Positions 34,648-48,758 of a stretch of DNA of 64,000 nucleotides are shown here, one piece after another (positions within the stretch are counted from its first letter, which is position 1; each line of letters opens with the position of its first letter). Source of the stretch: Viridothelium virens (Eukaryota > Ascomycota > Dothideomycetes > Trypetheliales > Trypetheliaceae); assembly GCA_010094025.1 (NCBI GenBank), contig ML991854.1, forward strand, positions 1 to 64,000. Reading direction: 5' to 3'. Under the pieces are notes generated by a model. It made no database searches. It worked only from the letters and a program-made list of their open reading frames with translations, and was not told the DNA's origin. The position numbers were made by a program, and so were the translations under genes.

Positions 34648-36615
34648 CCTAGGGTGTAGCCGAAAATGGACAAGAGTTGAAAGGAATCGCAGTCGTACCA
34701 GACGACTTCTGATAATTAGAACCACCAGGGCGTATAATGAAGTAGCGAAGGAAAGCGAGGAAACATGATCGCACTAGGGCTCTTCTATGCATCAGTGGCG
34801 AGGAGCAAGATACCTAAGGAGCCCATCGTAACTACTCCGAGCACGCGACAAAATCAGTAATAGATATGAAAGCTGTCTCCGTTCAAGGTAAGAAAGGCTT
34901 GGTGCTCCAGAGGGCCTGGACCCAATACCCATCAAATCTAATCAAGTAGTGCAAGCCACGCAAAGCCATGATTATGCTCTCTGCGCGATAATCTGCACGA
35001 TAGGCTTTGGCCTTTCTGACTAGCATTGATGAACATCAGACGTCGTCATGCCTTGGAAGTCAGGTTGGCGCGGTAAACATATTACCGGAAGCTCCAATAA
35101 TGTTTTCGACGTCCACAGCGGTAAAGTCGATGCATGTGGACCTTGCAGTCTACTGAGAGAAGCATGGATAGCCCTACAGAGACTAGTACCTTCTGTGCAA
35201 TACTTGTGTGAAGAACTTGTGGCGTTGTTGCCACAATGCCATTTTGAAACTCAGCTGCGGCAAAGCACGACACACGGCTATGAAGTATGTGTGGATGCTT
35301 GTCGGTTGCCAGTAACGGCAATTTCTCTCCATCACCACCTTGAGCACGGAATCCCGAGTCTCAGACACGGTACGCCTGAGAAATGAGATGGCGTTCATTG
35401 ATGTTCTCGTGTATTGGGCTTAGTCTTCTTGGCTAAGCCATATCATCGGTATTGAGTTGGATGAGAGCGCTTACGATCTCAAAAGAAGCTCATTGTCGAG
35501 CACACATAGTCCGATCAAACCTTAGTACTTTAGTGAGGGTTCATGTGGGTTAGGAGGTATTCCTGAGGCCGAACCAGAGGAAACGTACCGCGCTTGGACC
35601 GTTGTCTTAGAGTAGCGTGGGGTTCCGGGAAAATTTAGCTAGGTAGTGGCATCCCGTAATCCACCGAGGTTTCGCGACTTGCTTATCTAATTTTCATACA
35701 ACCTTCTCCAGATGTCATAAGGCATTTTTCGTAGGCAAAGCAAGCAAGCGAACGACATGACAGCGGATGTAGGTGCCTTGTTACCCATCATTTGTAGGTG
35801 GAGGCGTTTTCTCGACTGCCGTAGAGGCTGGTTGACCCAGTCACCCCTTGTCGATTATTCGAACGAAGGCATATCTAGCTCTTTGGCTGTGGATTCCTCC
35901 CCGTATCCGGTGATGTCCGACGAATTGATTGCTCAATAATTCTGATTAGGAGTTCCTCCCATCGAGTTCGTAATATGTGATCCTCACGAGAGGCCCTAAG
36001 GATATATATCATGAGTAAAGCGTCTTCAGGGGTCAGGCCATTGATCGAAGTAAGCGGAGTGCGGAGTACTTAATAGTACCTTACGGTGAGTAGGTACTGT
36101 AAGCCAGTACGCTCGTGCGAATGGAACTTTTGATGCGGAAAGCAGGATCGACGCGTCGACCAACCGGGCGTTGGCGCGACCGGGGAATTAGCACACCCGC
36201 ATTAGTCTGACGGGACGGGCCGCAGTCACATGACCGTGGCGTAAGCTGCCTCTCGCGCATGCCCACATTTTCCTTCGCCTGAGAGGCTTGCGAGCATGGC
36301 CTAGCTGGTGCACTATAACAAAAACCAACCACGATAAACTTTGACGACTTGATGACCCTTCACTTTCTCCACCAGCGTCTACTCACACTGCACACACAGT
36401 CGAATCTCTAATTACCTGTCAAGGCCGTATGCACACCAAGCTAGCGCCCACGTCCAACTACAACCTCATCGATTCACCACGCCTATTATTCGCAACGCCG
36501 ATGGGAGCATTCAACACGACGCACTCAGACGGGACTCCGAACTCCTTTACTTCGCGTCGGTACCTCCATCACTTCTCGAATATCCTACTGGTTCCTGTTA
36601 AATCAAGTTCTCAAC
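34648..36615. promoter_or_regulatory. Divergent promoter region of the OPT transporter and TRA1
   Basis: About 2 kb with no convincing gene. The TRA1-proximal part is rich in pyrimidines (36355-36420, with ACTCACACTGCACACACAG), as in fungal leaders. A GGCCGCAGTCACATGACCGT segment near 36220 contains a palindromic GTCACATGAC core. A 64-codon frame from 36429 ends at 36623, just past the TRA1 start codon, and would act as an overlapping upstream ORF if transcribed. Confidence 0.4.
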
Positions 36616-39600
36616 ATGGCTGAAAGGCCAGACAGGAACCCGGATCAAATAGCGAGCAAGCTAGAGGACTCCAGCGTTGGTAAGCTTGTCTCATGCTCTA
36701 ATAATTTATACTCCTCTGCGAGATGCAGCTCTTGTCTTGCTTTTCAAGGAAGTGCCTAACGATGCTCAGACCTGAAGACAAAATGCGCGCTCGCAACCGA
36801 ACTACGCGACAGTTTGGAGACCTGGTGTCAAGGCAATACCTACAACCAGTTTCTAAGCAGATTTGTTCCTATTTTTCTCAAGATCCTCGATGGACAACCA
36901 GTCTTCATCAGCACTTCTCCTGAGCAACGATTACGGAATACTGTCCTCGAAATCCTGCATCGCCTACCACAATCACCTAGCGAGCCGCTTCAACCGTATG
37001 CTCCACAGATCGTCGACAAACTTATGAGTCTCGTCAAGATTGAGAATGAGGACAATGCGGTACTATGCATGAAGACAATTATGGACTTTGAACGCCATCA
37101 AACGTCAGTGCTATTGGAAAAAGTACAACCATTCTTGAATCTTATCCAGGAGATGTTCCAGATGATGGAACAAGCTGTAAAAGACACTCTGGACAACACT
37201 TCTGCTGGAGCACCAAGTGGCGTACCTTCGACGCCGGGGAACTCACAATACTCTCAGTCACCGCGCCCAGGATCACCTGCCGCCTCAGCTCCGGACATTG
37301 GAGCTGAACAGCAACAGACAAGACAGCTCATTAAAGGCATGTCATCCTTCAAGGTACTGGCTGAGTGTCCGATCATTGTCGTTTCCCTATTTCAATCCTA
37401 CAGGCAATGTGTACCACGCAACGTCAAACAGTTCATTCCCTTAATCAAGGCCATTCTGATGCTTCAGGCAAAGCCACAGGAGAAGGCACATGCAGAGGCA
37501 AAGGCTCAAGGACGCATTTTCACTGGTGTCAGCAAAGAAATCAGGAATAGAGCTGCCTTTGGAGAGTTCATCACCGCCCAGGTGAAAACTATGAGCTTTC
37601 TCGCCTACCTGCTCAGAGTTTACGCCCAGCAACTGACCGACTTCCTTCCGGTACTGCCAGATATTATAGTCCGTCTGTTGAAAGATTGTCCAAAGGAGAA
37701 GTCCGCCGCGCGTAAGGAGCTCTTGGTGGCAATCCGCCATATCATCAACTTCAATTTCAGAAAAATCTTCCTCAAAAGACTGGACGAGCTACTTGATGAG
37801 CGGACACTGATTGGCGATGGTCTGACGGTTTACGAGTCATTGAGGCCACTTGCCTATAGTATGTTGGCGGATCTGATTCATCATGTTCGGGAGTCCTTGT
37901 CACGCGAACAGATACGGCGGACGATTGAAGTCTACACCAAAAACTTGCATGACGATTATCCCGGCACAAGCTTTCAGACAATGAGCGCCAAGCTTCTGCT
38001 GAACATGGCCGAGTGCATTGCCAAATTGGAGAATAAGGAGGATGGACGACATTTCCTCATCATGATTCTGAACGCTATTGGCGACAAATTCGCTGCCATG
38101 AATCGGCAGTATGATAATGCCATCAAAATGTCCAACCAGTACGCCAACCAATCCATGGAAGCCGGGCCGGAGGACTTTATGGCCGACAAGAACCATCCAC
38201 CAGACTGGGATGAGGTTGATATCTTTGGTGCCACACCGATCAAGACATGGAACCCGCGTGACCGCGAATCTGACCCTGTGTCGAACAACAAATTCTTGTT
38301 CAAAAACCTCTTACACGGTCTGAAGAATCTGTTCTATCAACTTCGTGCTTGCAATCCTCCAAATACTATCGACAAAGCCAATACTCCTGCTAATTGGGCT
38401 GAGGTCTCTTATGGCTTCAATGCGGAGGAAGTTGAAGTTTTTGTCAAGTTGCTTCGGGAAGGTGCCCATGTCTTCCGTTACTACAGCCTGGATGAACCGC
38501 CTACAGATTACCAGTCTATGTCTCCAGTGGAGCTACTGGCGAACCATCACATGGTGGCTAGCAGCAAAGAAGAGAAAGAGCTCTTGGAGTCATTTGGCAC
38601 GGTCTTTCATCACGTCGATCCTGCTACGTTTCACGAAATTTTCCATTCAGAGATACCCCATTTGTACGATATGATGTTTGAACATCCTTCGCTTCTACAT
38701 ATACCTCAATTTCTACTTGCTAGCGAGGCCACCTCGCCTGCCTTTGCCGGCATGCTTTTTCAATTCCTTATGGCTCGCATCGACGACGTTGGCAGCAAAG
38801 ACGTCAAAAAGGCATCAATTCTGCTGCGTCTGTTCAAACTGGCCTTCATGGCAGTGACACTCTTTTCACAGCAGAATGAGCCTGTACTTTTGCCACATGT
38901 CACGAAGTTAATCACAAAGTCGATACAGCTCTCGACAACTGCTGAAGAGCCAATCAATTACTTCATCTTGCTGAGATCGCTCTTTCGGAGTATTGGCGGT
39001 GGCCGATTCGAGCATCTGTATAAAGAAATTCTACCACTTCTGGAAATGCTTCTGGAGGTCCTGAACAATCTGCTGCAGTCTGCTCGAAAACAATCCGATC
39101 GGGATCTTTATGTCGAGCTCTCTCTGACAGTGCCAGCTCGCTTAAGCAACCTCCTGCCTCATTTGAGCTACTTGATGAGGCCTTTGGTGGTTGCGTTAGG
39201 TGCAGGTACAGAGCTAGTTGCTCAAGGTCTAAGAACATTGGAACTTTGTGTGGATAACCTCACTGCCGACTACCTGGACCCGATCATGGCACCGGTCATT
39301 GATGAGCTTATGGCAGCACTTTGGAGACATCTCAGACCCGCTCCATATACCCACTTTCATGCTCATACGACGATGCGTATTCTCGGAAAACTGGGAGGTA
39401 GAAACAGGAAGTTCTTGAATCGGCCGCCCCCACTCGACTACAAGGAATATGCAGACGATGAATGCAGTATCGATATCAAGATGATTGGTAGCACCCGAGA
39501 TCGTGCTATGCCCGTCCGTATGGGCATTGACGTCGCCATTGAGAAGCTGTCAGACATGACCAAGCCGGCTTCAGCAAAGCAGTCGGATCTGTTCTACAAG

Positions 39601-42600
39601 CGTCATGCGTTCAAGCTGATTACCTCCGAATTGAAGCTTTTCATCGGTGCAGACAACCTCCCGGACGATTTTGCACAGCTGGTCCGTCTCCAAGCAAACG
39701 ATCTCCGAGAAGGAAAGTACGACGCAGGCACTGATCTTCTCGCAATTTCTGAACGTGAAAAGTCAACGGCAAAGCGCGACTCTGAGCAAGGTACCTTGAG
39801 GAAATTACTCAATGCTCTGATTCTTGCGTGCACTCTCCCAGACTTGAAGGACGAAGCCTCGGCGATGCTGAACAATGTATGCCGACACTTTGCTATTCTT
39901 GAGGTTGGCAAGGCTTTGGCCATCGAAAAGCATCGCCAAAAACCGTTCGACGTCATGTCCGGTGAGGGGCCAGTTGTCTTGGACAGTAATGTCCTTGCAG
40001 ACTCGTTGATGGACTCCTTGTCTTCTGAAAAGATTGAGGTCAGGGAAGTTGCGGAACGAACCATACTGAACGTTCGAGATATGGTTACGACCATCTTCGG
40101 ATCCGCGGATCGGTTTGATAAATTTACGTTCTTCGTGCACTTACAACGGACCTTTAGCCACGCATGTTATGAAGAACAATGGTTCACGAAAGCCGGCGGT
40201 GCCCTCGGACTCGATATCATGGTGTCAAAACTGGGCTTGAGCGATGAATGGCTCGTCGATCGACAGCGAGAGCTTGTCGTTGCTCTTCTTTATGTGATGA
40301 AGGACTTGCCGTCCGATCTGCCAGCTAATATGAGAGCTCAAGCTCAAAGCACCATTGAACATATCTTGCAACGATGTCACAAGAACTCCACAAAAGAGGA
40401 CTTGGCCAATCACACAAGCAAGCTCTCAGTCATGTGCGCGACTCTGGTTATGGAGCTCAATCATCTGAATAAGCACGTTCGTGATGCGACGCAAAAGATC
40501 TTTGGTGTCCTTGCGAAGGTAGTCGGCGTGGAGGTCTATGAACTTGTGGCACCTGTTAAGGAGAGGATTCTGAAACCGATTTACCTGAAGCCCATCCGGG
40601 CATTACCATTTGCACACCAAATCGGTCATATCGATGCAATGACATTTTTGCTCAAACTCGAACATGGCATTGTCGAGATCAACGAAGGCACCAACCGTCT
40701 TCTTATGGAATCTCTGGCCTTGGCTGACAGTGATGATGAACATTTGACGCCTAAGCCGCTTGAACAGAGGAATGCTGAGCTTGTCATTAAATTCAGAGTG
40801 GCATGTATTCGACTGCTATCAACGGCGATGGACTTCAAAGAGTTTCAGGATACACCAAACAGCACTACCAGTCGCGCCCGCATTATTGCTGTTTTCTTCA
40901 AATCTCTCTATTCGAAAGCACCAGACGTTGTAGAGGCCGCAGAATTGGGTCTCAAGGGAGTACTCGCTGCAACGCATAAGTTGCCCAAGGACTTGCTTCA
41001 GAACGGTCTACGTCCGATCCTCATGAACTTGCAGGATCCTCGCAAATTAAGCGTAGATGGCTTGGAGGGTTTGGCCAAGCTCTTGACCCTGTTGACCAAC
41101 TATTTCAAAGTCGAGATAGGATCACGACTGTTGGACCATACGAAGACAATTGCCGATCCCACAAGCCTGCAAAAAATCTCGTTCACCCTCATTGAGCAGA
41201 ATCGACAGATGAAAGTCATTACCGCGATATTGAACGTCTTTCATTTGCTTCCTCCCCAAGCACTTGGATTTCTGGACCAGCTAGTGCAGAAGGTACTCGA
41301 ATTGGAGAAAGATTTACGGCGAACTCACTATAGTCCATTCAGAAAGCCTCTGATTCAATACCTCAACCGGTACTCTAGCGAGGCATGGACCTATTTTAAA
41401 GAAAGACTGAAGGACCATCTCCATGGACGATTCTTTGCTCAGTTGCTATCTGATCCTTTGAGTGGTCCTCTCCGCGAGGCCGTAACTTCGGATTTGACGG
41501 GCTTTCAGAGCGCCTTGACAATGGACACTGAAAAGAATGAGCGATGGATTGCCGCAATGAACGCCATCCACGCTGCCAAGTCTATATGCTCCTTTCCAGA
41601 GACGAGCAAATGGCTGGTGGAGAATCTCGATCTCCGTAAATCGTTGCTTGCATCTGCAATAACGCTTGAGCGTAAGCTGCGTGACAATGCGATTGATACA
41701 CACCTTCGACTTTCAGCCGAGCAATCTGGCGACCAGATGATGGACATCATTAATGTATACCTCAGTAATGACTCTCGGAACTTTGACTTTCTTTTTGAGG
41801 TCATCGATGCCATTACAGCCGGCAATCTCAAAGACTGTCCGTCGTTTGTCACCTTCATCTACGAGAAGCTGGTTTGCAACGACTCTGTGGATTACCAACG
41901 GAGTCTCGTGGTACGAGGTATTGAACAATACGGAAGTAGGAACGCTTCCCAAAAGACCAAAACATATGCTCTGCACTACATAGTGAATCCAATCTTTGCC
42001 ATGGATATCAAGCGAAATTGGGATTCCTTGTGGGGAATGAGCAAGGGCACGAAACTGTTCGACAAACCAATGCTTGAGACGGTACACAACAAACTCTGGA
42101 AACCTGCTTCGACGGAAGCCTTGGTTGAAGATGGCCGTTCTGGGGTGGACCACTCGCGGCTTGAGCTCCTTCAACTCACGACCTTGCTTGTCAAGTACCA
42201 CGCTGGTATGGTTATTGATGCGCGCAAGGATGTGATCAAATTTGGTTGGAATTACATCAAGCTCGAAGACATTATCAATAAGCAAGCAGCGTATGTGCTC
42301 ATCGCTTATTTCATTGCACAATATGACACTCCGGCGAAGATCACGTTGCAAGTGTATCAGGCACTACTCAAGGCGCACCAAAACGAAGGCCGAGCGCTGG
42401 TGGCACAGGGCATGGAAGTTTTGGCTCCAATGCTTCCGAAGCGCGTTGGTGAAGTGGGTGACAAGAAAATCCCCGTTTGGGCTAAAATGGCCAAGCGTAT
42501 TTTGGTCGAAGAAAGCTCAAATCTACAACAGCTGACGAGTATCTTCCAATTTATTGTTCGCCATGAGGATCTCTTTTATGAAGCAAGGGAATCTCTTGCA

Positions 42601-45600
42601 CCAACGATCATGCAATCACTCACGAAAATTGCCTCACCACCGAATCCCTCAAACGACCAGAAAAAGCTCGCCCTTAATCTTATTACGCTGATCTGGAAGT
42701 GGGAAGAGCGTGCTTCCAAGGAAGCAGCTTCCTCGACCCCCGGTTCACCAGTGTCGATGAAGCGTCGAGTAGATGGAACTGAGGTTGCGAACAATTTAAC
42801 ATCGTCTTCGCCACAGCGAGGTTTTGTTGCTAATTCACAGCTTCGTCTTATGATGGTCAAGTACCTCGTCCAGTTCATTGCATACATCCCGGAGCGGTAT
42901 CCAGTTCCTTCCGCAGCTGACAAAGAATCGGATCAGTACCAGAACATCCACCAAAGCCAGGGGGTTGAGATGTGCAAAAAGTCGCTTCGACTCTTACAGG
43001 GACTCCTTTCCCCTGCCTACTGGTCAGACCTCGACTTTGACAACTTGTTTCCAAGAGTGACGGAGCAAATTTTGACGTCAGAACCAAAGCCTGAAGAGAA
43101 ACCCGAGGCGTGGACCACTAAAATAGTGAACACTCTCCAGATCTTGAAAGTTCTTGTCAACGTGAAGAGCGACGAATGGGTTCTAGGTCGTCTAGAACAA
43201 CTGCAAAAGCTTCTGGAAAAGCCTCTGCGCAGCGAAAACCCCGAAATCCAGGATTGTTTGCATACTCTAGATGAAGACGAAGCGGAAGAAGGAAGAACGA
43301 AGCTAGTGCCACTCGTGAAGAGAATTCTTGATGCTGTTCCGGATGAGAAAGAGGCTGATGAAGAAGAAGGTGCCATGGAGGAAGATAAAGACAAGCCAGA
43401 GATTATTACTTACCTTTCAAACGTAGCCTCCGAGATGATCTCAGGAGGTAACTACGTCAGTTCAATCAATATTCTTTGGACATTGAGTAAGCGCAAGCCA
43501 GCGGAACTCGATCAGCATATTCCACAGGTGATGAAGGCCCTTCAAACGAAGCTTGCAAAGGATCACCTAGCCGCGCAGACGTCTCCGCAAATTCCGGGCG
43601 GAATGCAAAATCCCAGGCCGGGAGGACCGCAAGACGGAGTACCGGATCCACATGAACAGGAGATCATTACCGACCTAATCCTCAAGGTCATCGAACTCGT
43701 TGCCGTCCGAATGTCACAGCTTGGAGAACAACGTCGACCGTACCTTAGCGTCCTAGCTTCGTTGGTTGAGCGATCCCAAAGCTCAGCCATCTGCTCTAAG
43801 ATACTGGACATGGTTTCTGAATGGGTATTTGACTCTGTTGAGCCAGTTCCGACTCTTAAAGAGAAGACCGCTGTGTTGCACAAGATGCTGATCTTCGAAC
43901 AAAAAGCTGATGAAGCTCTCTTGAATAAATTCCTCGACCTGGTTATTCGTATCTATGAGGATCCCAAGATCACCCGCTCAGAGCTTACAGTTCGAATGGA
44001 GTACGCTTTTCTTATCGGAACACGTGCGCATAATGTGGAAATGCGAAATCGTTTCATGTCAATCTTCGACAAGAGTCTTAGCAGAACGGCGAGCAATCGC
44101 GTAAAATATGTGCTCGCATCTCAAAATTGGGATACTCTGGGCGAATCATTCTGGCTCAAACAAGTTATTCAGTTGCTCTTCGGCTCAGTGGAGATGCATA
44201 GCCACACCTCGCTACACCATGAGGACTTTCGTGTTCCTCCAGCATCCTTGTTCTTTGGGACCTACAAGGGGGATGAACGTCTGAATAGTGTCATGCTTGA
44301 TGACAAATTGGAGTCTTTGATACATGCACATAAGGCTTTCAATGCAAGCTTGAGTGACGTCCGCACCCGGGACATCTTGGAACCTTTGAGTCAGCTTCAG
44401 CACACGGACGATGATCTTGCTCACAATATCTGGGTCGCTTTCTTTCCTATTTGCTGGTCGGTCCTTACGAAAGATGATCGAGCAGAGCTGGAAAAAGGGC
44501 TGGTCGCGCTACTGACGAAAGACTTTCATCAACGCCAAATCGATCGGCGACCGAACTGTGTGGGAACGATACTCGAGGGGATTGGGAAGGCCCAGCCTCG
44601 ACCGAAATTTCCTTCACACATTCTAAAATATCTTGCTCGGACATATGACGCCTGGTACGTTGCTGCTCGCATGCTCGAAGACTACGCTATAGAACCTCTC
44701 GTCGACACACCAAAGATTCGAGAGAGCAACCTCGATGCTCTCCTCGAAATCTACTCTTCGCTCGAGGAGGATGATTTATTTTATGGAACATGGCGTAGGC
44801 GGTGCCAATTTGTCGAGACTAACGCGGCGCTTTCTTATGAACAGAATGGCATGTGGGACAAGGCTCAACAGATGTACGAGACTGCTCAGATTAAAGCCCG
44901 CACAGGAACGCTGCCTTTTGCTCAAGGAGAATATATGCTTTGGGAAGATCATTGGGTCCATTGCGCACAGAAATTGCAACAGTGGGAAATTCTCAGCGAC
45001 TTTGCGAAGCATGAGAACTTTAACGATCTGTATCTCGAATCTACCTGGAGAACCTTTGAAGCCTGGACAAACAATGAACATCGGGAACAGCTCGACTCAA
45101 TTGTCAAGTCGGTATCAGACGCCCCTACGATGCGCCGAGTGTTCTTTCAGGCTTTCTTGGCCCTCCTGAAGATGCACAGCAAACAGGAATCGCAACCAGA
45201 ATTGAATCGGCTGATTGATGAAAATATCCAGCTGTCCATCCGCAAGTGGCATCAGCTTCCCAAGCGCATCACTAAAGCCCACATTCCGATTCTGCAAAAC
45301 TTCCAGCAGCTCGTTGAGCTCCACGACGCGGCGGTCATCAGCAATAGTCTTTCTCAAACAAGCGCACAAAATCTCGACATGAAGTCGCAAGAGCTTAAGA
45401 TGCTCCTAGGAACATGGCGTGATCGTTTGCCTAACTTTTGGGACGACATCAATGCTTGGCAGAGCTTGGTCACCTGGCGTCAACATATTTTCCAGCTGAT
45501 TAATGGGACCTATCTCAACCTCGTCCCACCACAGGCTGGTAGTGCTACTGGGAGTTCTTTTGCATATCGGGGATACCACGAGACGGCCTGGATTATTAAC

Positions 45601-48339
45601 CGTTTCGCACACGTTGCACGCAAGCACCAAATGCCAGAAGTATGTATCAACCAGCTCAGCCGCATCTACACACTGCCAAACATCGAGATACAAGAAGCAT
45701 TCCTCAAGCTGCGGGAACAAGCCAAGTGTCATTATCAGAACAAAGCCGAACTGAGCAGCGGATTGGATGTTATTAATAATACCAATCTCTCCTATTTCGG
45801 TGCTCAGCAAAAGGCCGAGTTCTACACGCTCAAGGGCATGTTCCAAGACAAATTAGGAGACAAAGAAGCTGCAAACGATGCTTTTGGTTCGGCGCTCTAT
45901 TTTGATATCAAGTTGCCAAAAGCCTGGGCTGAATGGGGTCGATACAATGACATGCTCTTCCGCGTCGATCCAAAGGCAATCGACAAGGGTGGGAACGCCA
46001 TCTCCTGCTATCTTGAGGCTGCAGGGCAGTACAAATCAGCAAAGTCTCGAAAACTCATCTCACGTGTTCTCTGGTTGCTATCCCTGGACGACGGTGAAGA
46101 AACTCTGGCGAAAGCTTTTGAGGCATACAAGGGTGAGACTCCAGTCTGGTATTGGATTACGTTCATCCCGCAATTGTTGCTCGGTCTTTCACGTCCAGAG
46201 GCTAGGCTCTTGAGGAGTGTGCTACTCAAAATAGCCAAGAATTATCCGCAGGCTCTATACTTTCAGCTTCGAACCAGCAAAGAGGATCTTCTCGCTATCA
46301 AGAAACAGAATGAGGCCAAGGCTAAACAGGCGAAGGAACGGGCCCAGGCGCAAGGTCAACAGAATGGAGACACCGGGAAGCAAGCTTCCCCATCATCAAG
46401 ACCAGGTACTGGAGATGGTGGGTCTTCTCGGCCAGGAACTGCGAACGGAGACACTTCCCAAGCACCATCGCAGAATAGCGGACAAGATGCTGCAAATACC
46501 AACGGAGCCGCACAAGCAACTCCCAAAACTGAAGCAGCTGATGGCGCCAACGGAAATACAAGCGCTCAGGCTAAGAGTCAAGATAAGGACAAGCAACCGT
46601 GGGATCACGCAGATGAGCTCATGACTGTCCTGAAGACAGCCTATCCACTGCTTAGTCTTTCTATGGAACAGCTTGTGGATTCGATGCAACAGAAATTCAA
46701 ATGTCCACCGGATGAAGATGCCTACCGCCTCATCGTTGCCTTGCTGAACGATGGCTTGCAATGGATCGGTCGACAACCAGCGCAATACGCAAAGACCCAG
46801 AAGCTTCCTGCTCCCACGGAGATGAACATTACAAGGTTTTCAGAGTCCATTCTACCCACTCACATCCGCAAATTCTTTGAGCAAGACTTTGTCAAGGTGA
46901 AACCAACTGCATACGAATATATCCACAAGCTGAGGAAGTGGCGCGACCGATTCGAAGAGAAGCTTGATCGACGCAATCCTAGGGCAAATCTTGAGCATTA
47001 CAGCCAGGTCTTGAATGATTTTCGATTTCAGAAATTTGACGATGTGGAAGTCCCCGGTCAATATCTGGAGCATCGTGACAAGAATCAGGACTTTATTCGG
47101 ATCGAGCGACTCATGCCTACTGTCGATCTTGTCCGTGGTATTGGCGTCTGCCACCGTAGAATCAGGATTCGAGGTCACGATGGTAGCGTTCATCCCTTTG
47201 CCGTTCAGCACCCGGCCTCTAGGAGTAGTAGGCGCGAAGAAAGGATGTTGCAGCTGTTCCGAACATTCAACAGCACCCTGGCCAAGAAGAAAGAGAGTCG
47301 TCGGCGTAATCTCAAGTTCCATCTGCCGGAGATGATACCTCTATCTCCGCATGTCCGATTGGTGCAGGACGATCCTTCGTACATTACTTTGCAAGGCGTG
47401 TACGAGGATTATGCCCGTCAGAATAATTTCAGCAAAGATGAGCCTATTCTTTTCACTATCGAGAAGCTCCAGAAGCTCTCAAGTGTAAGCGCCCTAGCTT
47501 CTGGTCAGCAACAGCAGCCTTCAACTGACGAACAGCAGACTCGCCGTGATGTCGAAACCAGTCTGAAAATGGACACTTTCAACGCTGTCCAAGACAAATA
47601 TGTTCCGCAGAGCCTCCTCAAAGATTACATGCAAGCTCTCTACCCGTCTTTTGCCGATTACTTCCTCTTCCGTCGACAATTTGCATATCAATTTGCAACT
47701 CTCACGTTCATGACTTATATCATTCCCATGACTCAGCGTTATCCCCACAAAATTGCCATCTCTCGATCTACAGGCGACGTCTGGGGTGTCGATTTGCTTC
47801 CCAGCATTCACAGCTCCAGACCCATCTTCATCAACACCGAACCCGTCCCTTTCCGCCTCACACCAAATGTTCAAGTCTTCCTCGGACCACTTGCGATGGA
47901 AGGTATCTTCGCCTGCGTCCTCCAAACGCTCTCGCGCTGCCTCGTCGAACCCCTCTCCTCTTCCTCCGACGACGGCCCGGCTCCTTCCACACAGCCCACT
48001 GGCGCGGCTTCCACCGCCAGCGGCAGCACTGCCGACGCTGCGAAAGAAAATGCCACGGGAAGCGCCGGCATCGACCTCGATATGCAGCTCTCCATCTTCA
48101 TTCGTGATGAGGTCCACTTCTGGTTTACGCAGGCGCATCGGCAGCCTCCGACTACGGATCAGCTTCGGGAGCATGTGATGGGGAATTCGAAGTCGATTGT
48201 CAAGAAGACGCTGAGTCTCGCCAGTAGTCCGGACATGAATAATTTGCCGTGTAATCAGACGGCGATTGATTTGATTGCGAAGGCGGTGGCACCGATGTTG
48301 TTGTGCCAGACGGATCCGTTGTGGATGGGGTATTTGTGA
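36616..48339 (+). CDS. TRA1: TRA1, SAGA/NuA4 pseudokinase scaffold, 3877 aa
   Basis: A 64-nt first exon (36616-36679) joins across a 90-nt intron (GTAAGC...CAG) to one 11,570-nt exon. The N-terminus reads MAERPDRNPDQIASKLEDSS then DLKTKCALATELRDSLETWC, matching Tra1. About 2,500 residues of HEAT repeats follow, then the FAT domain (roughly 2600-3150), a Gln/Ala/Ser/Gly-rich low-complexity linker (roughly 3200-3300), the PI3-kinase-like domain (roughly 3450-3800, including VCHRRIRIRGHDGSVHPFAV) and a C-terminal FATC segment ending DPLWMGYL. The kinase-like domain shows no HRD or DFG motif, as expected of this pseudokinase. Tra1 is the activator-binding subunit of the SAGA and NuA4 acetyltransferase complexes in the nucleus. 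Length fits the family (about 3,700-3,900 residues). No break was seen. Confidence 0.97.
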
Positions 48340-48758
48340 GTGAGTGGGATGGAAGGTGAAAGGGTGGGAACTACTGGGACCGGAGGGGATTATGATGGAG
48401 TGCAGTGGCTTCGTGGCTTTACATGGTTTCTTTCCTCGAGCGTGGAAGATGGCGCAAAGGGGTTTTCTATTGTGGGAGTTGCCCGGCAGCGGCTGCTATC
48501 GAATACTTAGCAAGGAGTTTTTGAGGGAGTTGTGTTACTAGATACCTCTACTTATGTGGCAAATATTTTACAGGACACTATCCTTTCCATAAACCTCGAG
48601 TCAGTAATTTTCAAGAATTTAAGAATGGGCAAGAGCTTGCTGGGGCTGCCGTCAGCCTCATTGCTAAAAACGATGCTCCTGTCCCAAGCGTGACCATTTG
48701 CAAAATTCACATCAACTGAACTATCTAATCCTTGCTAAATTGAATTGTGGAGCCATCG
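48340..48758. other. 3' flank of TRA1
   Basis: Downstream region of TRA1 up to the acyl-CoA dehydrogenase remnant. A plus-strand 65-codon frame at 48344-48541 looks like readthrough composition, not a gene. Confidence 0.5.

Noticed and set aside
37217-48178. Many 60-217-codon frames on both strands within TRA1
   Set aside because: All are shadows of the TRA1 exon; the TRA1 frame is unbroken and matches its family throughout.
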